NCBI RefSeq assembly: GCF_042453785.1
Contig: NC_091677.1
Span: 26,785,501 to 26,849,500 of the forward strand
From: Malus domestica
Lineage: Eukaryota; Streptophyta; Magnoliopsida; Rosales; Rosaceae
DNA length: 64,000 nucleotides
Direction of reading: 5' to 3'
Shown here one piece after another: positions 22,812-32,313 of the stretch (position 1 is its first letter; each line of letters begins with the position of its first letter). A program made the translations under genes and the position numbers. Under the pieces are notes generated by a model that was given only the letters and a program-made list of their open reading frames with translations, was not told the origin of the DNA and did no database searches.

Positions 22812-24808
22812 TGGATAGTAGTAGTGATCATCAACGTTCTGAGGAACTTTATGTGGAAGAGGAGGAGCTCGAAGTTGGTTATTTTTCTATATTATTATTA
22901 GTTTCTTTTTCTTTTTTTTTGGGCGTGTTTAATCTAGTATTATGCTTAAATTGAAAATTTACATTTGTTTCCTACTTTTTTGGTGTGTTTTAATTGTGGT
23001 TTTTGTATGAACAAGGAACATCTCAACGGAGGCGAGGACCCGCAGTTCCCAAATGGACGAAACAGCTTTGTTCGTTTGATATGTCTGGAAAATGCATTAG
23101 TGATAATTCTAGTGCATTTTCAAAATATGTGGCATCGGAGGTTAGAGACCACAGAAATCTCTCGTGGCTAAGCATTGGCGTAGGATTAAGGATTAAGATA
23201 AGGAAGTTTTCTGGAATAGAATTAAGGTATAGATATTTTTATTTTTACTAGAAAATAAAAGAATAATTCAATGATTGTTATAATATTTGACTTGGTAGAT
23301 TTTATTTATTTATTTTTTTTTTTTGGATGTAGGGAAATATTGTTTTTGAAGATGCAAATATACCAAAAATGCCTTTAATCCGCTTTATGACGCTTAAGGT
23401 TGCGGAGCATGCACATAAAGAGTTTAGAAATAAGTTAAAAAAAAAAGAGTATTATGCCGAAAGAGCAGCAGAGGAGCGTCGCCAGCCTCTTCCTGATGTG
23501 AATCCTACCCAGTGGGTTAATTTGTTGGCATACTGGAGTGGAGATAAAACAAAGGTAATCGTTATGTAGTTTATTTCGTTATAACTATAAATTTGTGTAA
23601 TAATTTTTTATTTTATTTTCAGGAGGTTGCTGAAAAAAATAAGATTAATCGGCAAAGGAAAACAATGAACCATACTACTGGTACAAAATCTTTAGCAAGA
23701 AAGCGGCAATAATATGTATGGATTGTACAATTTGAAGAAATGTTATTTTAAATATTCTATAGTTGTTATAAATTTTAATTTTAATGAGGTTTGCTTAAAA
23801 TTGTTTGTGTGAAATTTTATTTTTGGTAAAGCGGAAGAAGAATGGGAAAGAAGCAGATCCTGTAACCTTTTTTCGTGAATGTCATACACGAAAAAATGAA
23901 ACTTGGATTGATGAAACATCGGAGCGTACATGGGTAATTTATTTTACTGTGTTAGTATTTCATTGTTTTTTATTTTTATTTTCTATAGCTTATTTTTCTG
24001 TTTTACGATTGAATTCTTATTTTTAAAAATTGTAATGCAAGGCAACAATGGAGAGCAATCTGCAAACTTTGATTCAGTCAGGCCAAGAGGATAATGAAGA
24101 TCTTAGGACCCGAGTGTATGTTGATAAAATGGGTCCTGAGAGGTATAATAGAGTCAGAAGATACGGTCATGGGGTGACTCCTGATATGGTGTCCTATGCG
24201 TCTTCTTCATCTTCTACATCAATTTCCTCCAAGAGGTCATCTAACAGTGCAATGACATTGCTGATGACTCAAAATAATGAGTTGAAAATGAGGGACGAAA
24301 ATAACAATAAACGGATTTCGGACCTAGAGAACAAGCAAAGTCTGATGTTTGCGTGGCTTTTCCAAAGATTTCAGCCACAACCACAACCACAACCACCGTA
24401 TAGCCCGGGAACCCAACAGTCAAGCCAGAGTCAGCCTCCTCTTCCTCAACAGTCGGGTCAAAGTCAGCCACCCCCTGCATATCCGTATGCTGGCCATAAT
24501 CAGCAACCTCTGTATCCTATGTATCTGAAGCCTATGCAGCCCACGACATACATGCAGCATTCGCCTATGCCATACATGCAGCAGCCTCCCATGCCTTACA
24601 TGCAGGAGCCACCTTATCAAGTGCTAGTATATCAACCCGAGATGGCTGTTCCTAGTGGATTTTGTCCTGAATTTCCAGCTGGGGGTTTTCTGAAATGCTT
24701 GCGGGTGTTGGATTTGATATGGACTTGACGAGGATGTTGGCATTAGATAGAGGACCTCAAGGACGAGAAGGATCTGTGCCACATTCAGGCTCAGATTCGG
24801 CTCAGTAG
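22812..24808 (+). pseudogene. Transposase_24 (Ptta/En/Spm) type gene, nearly intact
   Basis: Exons: MDSSSDHQRSEELYVEEEE (22,812-22,877); GTSQRRRGPAVPKW onward (from about 23,018, after an AG acceptor); DANIPKMPLIRFMTLKVAEH to YWSGDKTK (about 23,334-23,554); NKINRQRKTMNHTTGTKS (from 23,623); ADPVTFFRECHTRKNETW (from about 23,830); and the last exon from about 24,043. The order LPDVNPTQWVNLLAYW, then TGTKS, then the HTRKNETWIDE motif is typical of Transposase_24, the accessory protein of plant CACTA elements. A Pro/Gln/Met-rich tail follows. One extra T near 24,686 shifts the frame and gives a stop at 24,728; in the other frame the tail runs to the TAG at 24,806-24,808. Exact exon 2-3 borders are unsure. 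Confidence 0.82.
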
Positions 24809-25179
24809 TTTATTTGGTTCGCTTTCTTGTCGGCTAAATATGACACTTTAATCGTTTTATCTTTTTTGTTTTTTTATGTTATGTTTGTAATGTCGGATTT
24901 AGTAGTTGTTATGACGAATGAGTTTTTGTATATTAAGTGGAGTGTTAGATGTACAATATTTGTGTATTTTGGCACTATATTTCTTGTTAATTATTTTCAT
25001 TAATGTTTATTTTGGCCTTGGATTTATTATTGTAATTATATAAAAAATTTCTATTACAATTAATTGAAGACGAATGCAGTCTGTTGGTTTTTTTTTTTAT
25101 TATTATTAACAAAGGTGGTGTCGGTTAAGACTGTTATTAGTTTGCATATTTTATTTATTTAATTGTTATTTGACGTCGG

Positions 25180-25526
25180 TTTATGGGATATTTAATTGAT
25201 TTCATTTTATTTCGATGTCGTTTAAAAGCGATAGTAGGTTGGATATTTTACAATTAAATTGCTAATGAACGTCGCTTTAAACCAACGTAACGTGTACGTT
25301 GGTTTAAACCGACGTCAATTTTAGTGTCGCTTTAAAGCGACGCTGTTTAGTGGCGGTTTAAGCCAATAAACCGACGCTAAAGCCCTTTCGTGATGCTAGC
25401 AATAGTGTCACTTTGAAAATGCGACATTACATTGTTTTATGTTGGATTTTTGCCAAATTTTCGACAGAAATCGGATTTCTCATCGGTTTTTGCTCTGACG
25501 GTGATAGCATATATTGTAGTAGTGAT
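25180..25526. repeat. Third GTCGG cluster ending in TAGTAGTG
   Basis: CGTCGCTTTAAACC, GGTTTAAACCGACGTC and TTTAAAGCGACGCT occur in inverted arrangement, followed by about 120 bases and then GTAGTAGTG at 25,518-25,526. This has the look of the right end of a second CACTA element whose CACTA start I could not find. Confidence 0.45.
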
Positions 25527-25634
25527 ATTTTAGTACAGAATAACCAACAAAATTGCATATGTACTACAGTATAAAAACTACATAAAAAATACTTGATAAT
25601 ATTATAACATAATTTAAAAATACTTGAGTTTCCA

Positions 25635-25733
25635 AATGAATACATAAACAACGGAAGTCATAAAGTACTATCCATGTAGTGCCTAATGAATACATAAACA
25701 ACGGAAGTCATAAAGTACTATCTATGTAGTGCC
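25635..25733. repeat. Tandem duplication, 50-bp unit
   Basis: AATGAATACATAAACAACGG through TGTAGTGCC occurs twice, starting at 25,635 and 25,685, with one mismatch seen. Confidence 0.95.
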
Positions 25734-25768
25734 AAAGTACCATTTTCCAGTCTAAGTACAAACTAAAA

Positions 25769-26666
25769 TTACTCTCCAACTCGGACGTACTTTGATGGCC
25801 AGGCAATTGTACTAGATATAGCATCCTCCATGACACGAAATTCACTTGTAGGGCGGTACAAAGATATATTCTCCACTCTGACAACAGTTACCCAACCTTT
25901 TCAGCAATCAGGACCAAGCACCATGTGATGAACTTTCGCCTCAGGATTTGTTGATTCTATTTCTCCAGTTGCAACAACTTGTCCATTTCCGAGCCAATTT
26001 AGTAACTTGCATGAAGACCCTCGTAAAATACCAACAGGTTGTAACTAGCATAAAGAAATCAAATAAGAACACCAATTTTAAATGATTAAGTTATCAAACT
26101 ATTTAACAATTATTATTAAGCGTGTGTTACTACCTGAGAAGTGGCTTTAGAACCTTCTTTTCTCTTAATGTTGTATCTTTCTATGTTTGGACTACTTCTC
26201 TGTGACAACCAAACATGGAAGACACAAAATTCGATAAGTTTATATCAAAATCTCATAAGTTTCATAAGCTAACTATTTAGTACTTATTCTCGTATACCTG
26301 GGAACTAGCTTTGGAAGCTTGTCTAGAAGCATCGTCAGCTTCTTGTTCACCATGGAACACCCAAGTAGTATATGAAGGATCTATTCCATTCATAACCAAG
26401 TGTTCATACACAATCGCAGGTAGTTGAAAACATTGGTTTTGACATATTATACAGGGGCAAATGATCTTATCTCGATTTCCTCCATATTCTTTAGCTACTT
26501 GTACAAACTTTTGTGCACCCTCTCTGTATTCTGTTGATGGTCTGTATTATAAATAAATCTTAATCACTTTAAACAGACCCTACTTATCAATGTCAAAAAT
26601 GAAATTCATTGAGGCAGATAATATACCTCGAAAATGTTAGCCAATCTTTGTCCATTGCAATCAGAT
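25769..26666 (-). pseudogene. CACTA protein: Transpos_assoc plus Tnp1-type domain, four exons
   Basis: Minus-strand exons: MDKDWLTFSR (26,666-26,633); RPSTEYREGAQKFVQ to KASSQ (26,541-26,298); a short linker exon RSSPNIERYNIKRKEG (about 26,199-26,135); and LQPVGILRGSSCKLLNWLG to KYVRVGE with stop at 25,769-25,771. GT and AG borders are visible for each intron. The first part is the transposase-associated domain (CPCIICQNQC, then YEHLVMNGIDPSY and W-x-x-HGE). The last resembles the TNP1/En/Spm C-terminal domain (HHMVLGPDC, VMEDAISSTIAWP). The catalytic domain normally in between is absent. One in-frame TGA after LGPDC would end translation early. It is on the strand opposite to the other element genes. 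Confidence 0.8.
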
Positions 26667-27106
26667 AGTTAACAATGATCGTTTCCAACAATGCTTCTCA
26701 ATTCCAAATAAAAAGTAATCCTAAAATAACCACAAATCACAACTTAATGGCAAAATATACTAAAATATGATATGATATGATATGATATATATATAGACAC
26801 TTACACATATTATATATATTTATTCAAGTATAACTTGTATCAACACTTAAATTACAAATATCAAATTAATACATACACGAAACCATTTGCTAGTACATAC
26901 GATTCATACAAACCATCTTCTTATAGCAATCAATCTTATACAAAAAGAAAGTGAACAAGCATTTTCTGTGAATTAGCAGGAAAATATTATATAAAATAAA
27001 GTGAATAAGCATTTTCTTTACAACATGTACACTAGTATAGTCGAATTTGCAGTTTCAATTGACAACTGCATATCTTTTTCCCTTATATATAATTGGTTCA
27101 TGTTGT

Positions 27107-27127
27107 ATACATACATACATACATACA

Positions 27128-27163
<36 letters not shown>

Positions 27164-27169
27164 TATATG
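27107..27169. repeat. (ATAC)n then (AT)n microsatellite
   Basis: About twelve tetranucleotide repeats ATAC followed by an AT run. Short open frames here only translate the repeat. Confidence 0.97.
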
Positions 27170-27861
27170 CGCGTGTATATATGTATATTAAGGGCACCGC
27201 TTCTTACTTTGATCACTACTGCACTATATGCACACCTAATTTCCAATATTACACCAAAACTTAAGGAAGAAGAGGTTGATCAACTTTGATGATACAGTTT
27301 GGCCTTTAAAGATTGTACATTGTTTTTGGTCTAAAGAGATTAATTGTATACATTTATTCTCTATTTATTCATTACTACATTGATAATATATATAGAAGTT
27401 CATTCTTCTCTTTACTAGTTTGAATGTTGTTGTTATATATATGTATATAGAGCAGTAGCTGCAGCATCCAAACTTTTTATTGAATTGGAAGAACAAAACA
27501 GTAAAAACACCCAGTTAGGGAACCTAATTTCAACAGCAAGTGCTGCTCCATGACACAATCCTCGTAACATGGGATTGATTTTGGGCCGTGAAATACAATC
27601 TTTTTATTGAATTGGAAGAACAAAACAGTAAAAACATACTTCTCAACTCAAAATTATATATTTACGATGATGATGTGAAAAGTGTGTGCCTTTGAATGGA
27701 TGTGTGAGAGAGCGAAACGCCGGAAGAGAAATTTGCGAGAGCTGTAAGCCACAAGAATGCATACACATCTCCAAGTTCGATGATCAATGATAATTTAAAT
27801 GCTTATTCAGAAAAAGAAAACGAAATCAAAAGATATATGATAAAAGAAACCTGAGTGATGG

Positions 27862-28229
27862 CTGGTTTGGTATTGCTGTGCTTTGAAAAAAAGCTGCTGT
27901 GAGAATAAGCGGCTGTGCTGTGAGAATAAGCGGCTGTGAAATAAAGCAGCAGAGTGTTTGGTAAACTTTTTTGTAAAAGTGCTTTTGGAAAAAAAAGCAG
28001 TCTAATAGTGGATCTTTTCATTAAAGAAGCACTGTAGCTCCGTGTGCTTTGAAAAAAAGCCAGTTTTCCAAAGCTACAAATAGCAGCTTCAGCTTTTTCC
28101 TTTGATTTCAGCTTATTTTCACAGCAGCTTCCAAAATAAGCCCTTTTTTTTTAGTTTACCAAACACCTAAAACCCTCACAGCTTTTTTTCATGGGTGCTT
28201 TTTTTTTAAGCACCTCACTCCCAAACTAG
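27862..28229. mobile_element. MITE (hAT-like, CTGGTTTGG ends)
   Basis: Left end CTGGTTTGGTATTGCTGTGC and right end, on the other strand, CTAGTTTGGGAGTGAGGTGC are inverted repeats. Inside are GCTGTGAGAATAAGC and AGCTTATTTTCACAGCAGC in opposite orientations. The same family, at different length, is inserted at 51,022-51,224. It lies inside the CACTA element. Confidence 0.7.
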
Positions 28230-28429
28230 GTCGTAGAGAGGTTGTCGCTGATTGAGGGAGAGATGACCGGAGAGACGACCAAACTGAGACCGGCCTGAGA
28301 TAGAAGAAATGGAGACAAAGGATTGACATTTTCTTTTTAGGGTTTTCGTCCAGTGTCATGCGAGGGGAAATAATTGGGATTTTAGATTTTAATATCCTCC
28401 AAAATATTAAAAAAACAAAACAAAAAAAC

Positions 28430-28708
28430 ATCCACCACGGGCCGATGGCGTGGTGAATTTTCAAAAGGCGGTGTGGTCATTTGAAGTAACCACAACAAGC
28501 ATATCGTGTGGTGGGTTTGATATTCCATCACGGAATTAAAAACCATTGTAGATTATTCACTTTTAACAACGGGCCAGGATTTGACCGTGGTGAATTAATA
28601 TTATATACCACAAGCTACATTTAACCGTGGTAATTGAATAGTTTCTACCATGAGCTATTGATGCCCGTGATGGAATTGATGTGGTAAATATGTTGTTATG
28701 TACTAGTG
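28430..28708. promoter_or_regulatory. Right terminal and subterminal repeat region of the CACTA element
   Basis: Motifs ACCACGGG, GTGTGGTGGG, ATCACGGAAT, GACCGTGGTGAA, AACCGTGGTAAT recur up to the terminal TACTAGTG. They mirror those at the left end. Confidence 0.65.
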
Positions 28709-31356
28709 TGCATTTTCGTCAAAGGAAGAGACGGCGGAAATTTACATCCACAATGTGGCCCGCATTAGTCTATTCCACTGGTCCTTAGACTCCGAACACA
28801 AAAATCTGTAGAGAATCTCAGTTCATCCAATACAATTTGATACAATTTGGAGATTTGCAAGTAGTTAAGAGATTTAAACGAATTGCTCTAGTAAGAATTT
28901 GACCTTGTTTTTGAGATAAATGACGGACCTTGAACAAGAGTGGAGACGATTTGCTTTTCGCAAGTAGTTAAATGATGGTTGTATTGCCAATGGGTCATTT
29001 GATTAGTTGACCATAGAGTGAATAAACAATCTATATACACAGAGTTATTTAGATTATTTGAATATATATATATATATATAGAGTGAAGAAATGGTATAGT
29101 GTTAAGGGTTTTTTTGTACCGGATTGAGAGGAGAAATAACTTTGGATTAAGTTATACCGAAGTTTCTTAAGTTAGGCCCTACTAAAGTTTTTCTCGATTG
29201 AAAGGAGTCAAATAGAGGGTAAGGTTTATGTTTTTTTTGTTTGTTTTTCAGTGATGGTAAGGTTGCTTGTATTCAAACACTTCGTCCAAATTGGCCGAGG
29301 ATTGGTTGGTTGGAATAAGATTGTGCTCTGGGCTAGTTAAATTCGACTTTTCAGTGAAATTTCAGCCTATATATAATATCGAAATTGGCCCATCGTGCTT
29401 CAAATATTCTGGGCTGGGGATTGTCCCAATGGTTTGGCTAATCGTAGAAAATAACTTTATCCTCCTCTTTAATGAAAATTTAGATCCTGCAAGATGTAAC
29501 TAAAGGATAAAAAGGAAAAGAAAAATCCCCATGAAAGATACAGCTCAAATTACAAGCAACTAAATAGACTGCTTAGGGTTTGCTCCCATCCAATTAGCTG
29601 ACCCAAAGTAAAGGCCAACTTTGAGCCAAGCACAAAATGGATTGAGCAAGAAACCGTCTTACATGTGAATTTTTTTTTTTTTTTTGTGGCTAGCGCATGG
29701 GAAACACACACGTGTAGGCACGCGTACCAGAATTAAAAGAAATGTCATAATCTTATAGTTGGCCACGTGTCCACTTTTGGGCTGTTGGATTTCAACCTTT
29801 TTGAAATCCCACGGTCCAGATTAATTAACTTAATAAAAAAATTATTAAAATTGTTTAAAAATACAGAAAAAATAAAACGAATTTTTTTATATAAATACCT
29901 AATCATCTTCCACAAAAATTGTACTTTCGAATCATGTGATTGACAAAATTAGTTAAAAATCTTATCCGAAATTAAAAATAAATTTTTTTTTATTATTTTA
30001 TAAAAAAAATTAATAATATTTTAATACGAATTGACTAGGCTATTCAAATTAAGGATGAAGATACACTTGGGCAATTACTATTCATTGCAGTCAGTTACTA
30101 TTCATTTTGGTGGATTGAATAGACTCTTGCCCAGCTTGGTTTTTAGAGGTGGAGTTGCTCTTAGTAAAATGCCCAAGTGGATTTTGGAAAAATATTTAAG
30201 TGCTTTCTGCAAGAAGCACACTTAGTGCTTTTGGAAACCAAAATCAGTTTTACCAAAAGCATTTTCAATTATTTTAAGAGCACTTTCAAACTAGCTTTTA
30301 GAAATTTAATTCTTTTTTTTTTAACTATTTGTACCATGTCTACACGTGTCGGTGGGAATAAGTTATCCTGTACCCCAGCAACGGTGGAGCAAAATCCCGC
30401 TTAGTAGTAGTACTACCCCTTATAGTCCTTAATTAGAACTCCCTGTAATTTCCTTGGCCTGAGGAGCTGAACTTACCTTGCACTCAATAATTTTCTAGGA
30501 TGCATGCAGGACCAGCGAACGGCATCATCTCCTTGCTGGTAGTTTTGGAGTAATCAAGTACAATCTTGAATCTTCCAAACCAGACCGAAATCATCGAGGT
30601 CTTCTATGATAAAATTTTACACACTTAACAATAGGTGGTTAAGTTAGCGACAATATCACTAATATTAGTAGTGAGCCATGCTGGACCTAAAAACTTATCA
30701 AGTAATTTTTCAAAAATTATACATCCACAGCATCAAATCCAAAGTTATATATCTTTTTAAGGGAGAAATGCACTATAATTTTAATAAAGTTTTAGGTAGC
30801 TTGGTAGATTATATTATTCAACAATGACTCAAGCTCAACTGCCAGTTAGTTCTTGGACATATCTATTATCCGCAATGGTTGGACGACTATTTTCAATAAT
30901 TTCTACGTTTGGAGTTTAGACAGACATATATAGATAAAGTAAGTTAGCCTTTCACATGGAAAGGATATTAGATTTTTAGTACTTATGTACATATCGCAGC
31001 AGTCAGAATATATATAGATATATATAGTATAATGTATATCTGAGTGACCTAACCTTCTTAGTTCTTTTATTTCCTTTATTAAATATAAATCTCCGTAATT
31101 AAGTAGCAGTTCTTACTACTTTAAACATATTCTGACAATTCATGCTGTGAGCTCAGGCATTTTTCTTCATTGTTCTTATAGGATTTCTCATGAAATAATA
31201 CACAATTCAATCCACGTGATTATTTACTGGTGTGCCAAAACGCTACTACCACCAAGTGATATTTAAAAAGGCACCAAAACATCATGGGAAATAATAAAAT
31301 CCCTTAATTACATGACCATGTGCATCTCACGAAACTCAATGACCTAATTTTCTGGT

Positions 31357-31596
31357 ATGGAGGTGTGTTGCTGTCCAGCATGCTGGGGGGAGAAGGAGCA
31401 AGCAGGAACGCTGGAGGAAGTCGCTTTTGGCACTCCTAAGGTCAACTGTGACACCTTGATGGCAGGAGGAGTTGGATGGATCGTTAGAGATAGCGTCGGG
31501 TGGTTTCAGATGGAAGGAGGGAGGGGGAGGTTTCCTTGTGCTTCTAGTTTTATAGTGGAGGCAGAAGCAGATGCGTTGCATGTACGTATTGACTAA
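31357..31596 (+). pseudogene. RNase H-like (RVT_3) fragment
   Basis: The plus-strand frame contains TPKVNCDTLMAGGVGWIVRD, then VGWFQMEGG and IVEAEADALHVRI. This is the pattern of the plant RNase H-like domain RVT_3 (K-x-N-x-D, G-G-x-G-x-I-R-D, AEA-x-AL), found at the end of LINE ORF2 and in stand-alone plant genes. Only about 65 residues are present and no upstream LINE part is seen. The Asp and Glu pattern is partly kept. A longer minus-strand frame (31,336-31,752) covers the same bases and has no family resemblance. Confidence 0.6.
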
Positions 31597-32313
31597 TAAG
31601 GGTTCATGCACGTACGTAACTGTAGAATCAGATTCATCAACTCTCATACCTATGCTAGAAGGTGCCCGGTTGACATGTGTGTCTACTGGAGGTATATTCG
31701 GTTGACGAAAGATTTTCATTTTCCCATTGTCGTTGTTGTAACGATGCAGCATACTCTATGACTTTATGTCTAGAGTCTAACTGACTAAACTCCATCTTTT
31801 TAGTCTGGCTATATATACGGTTGTTTTGTAATGACGTAAATGTTACTATTCGAATTTAATGAATAAAACTGCTATTATTTGAAGAAGAAAACAAAACAAA
31901 ACCTGTAAAGGCTGTAATTATGAAGTTGATAATCTTAAATAAGTATAGTGCCTAGTGGTATGAAATTTTTAGAATAAAAAATCGTATATAGATAATATAT
32001 TGCACCATTTACATAAAATCGGAATAATCATGTCATTTGTCATCATTACAAATTTACAACCACTAATTCAATCGATTAAAAATAAAAAGAAAGAATCAGA
32101 CCCATTAGGGAAATAAGCACCATACAATCATTTGATTAATTGCAAATCCACCATAGAAAGCATAACAAAGTACAGTAAGTGGGCAAACCCAGCCATATCC
32201 CTTTCTTCAGCCAGAAAAATCAAATCAAGAGGTGATCGATTAGCAAAAATAGAAGGGGTTAATATATAATTAACTAATTGAACACACAAAAAAACACTAA
32301 TTAAGCATCATCA

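Larger units (their letters stand above)
18104..28708. mobile_element. CACTA (En/Spm) transposon, 10.6 kb, defective
   Basis: The element begins CACTAGAAG and ends GTACTAGTG, with the 3-bp target duplication TGC at 18,101-18,103 and 28,709-28,711. Both ends carry subterminal motifs such as ACCGTGGT and CACGGTGAA in both orientations, as expected for TNPA-type binding sites. Inside are a TNPD C-terminal fragment (plus), a Transposase_24 gene (plus) and a Transpos_assoc/Tnp1 gene (minus). No Transposase_21 catalytic domain is present, so it cannot mobilise itself. Removing it restores the LTR without a gap. Confidence 0.93.
17521..28752 (+). mobile_element. Solo LTR split by a CACTA transposon
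   Basis: The LTR starts TGTGGAACAAAATAAAAAG at 17,521 and ends TTACATCCACA at 28,752; without the CACTA and one copy of its target duplication it is about 624 bp. It is the same family, in opposite orientation, as the LTRs at 13,235-13,805 and 15,758-16,331. The pentamer ATGTG flanks it on both sides (17,516-17,520 and 28,753-28,757). The paralogous block has the unoccupied site with a single ATGTG at 49,396-49,400. A TATA-like CTATAAATAC lies near 17,921. Confidence 0.9.

Noticed and set aside
24241..24620. Minus-strand open frames over the Transposase_24 tail
   Set aside because: They are antisense translations of the Pro/Gln-rich repeat-like coding sequence (for example the poly-Val run).
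27001..27289. Open frames with repeated YIHT or YVCM
   Set aside because: These only translate the (ATAC)n microsatellite.
31336..31752. 138-residue minus-strand frame
   Set aside because: The opposite strand has recognisable RNase H-like motifs, and this frame has none.
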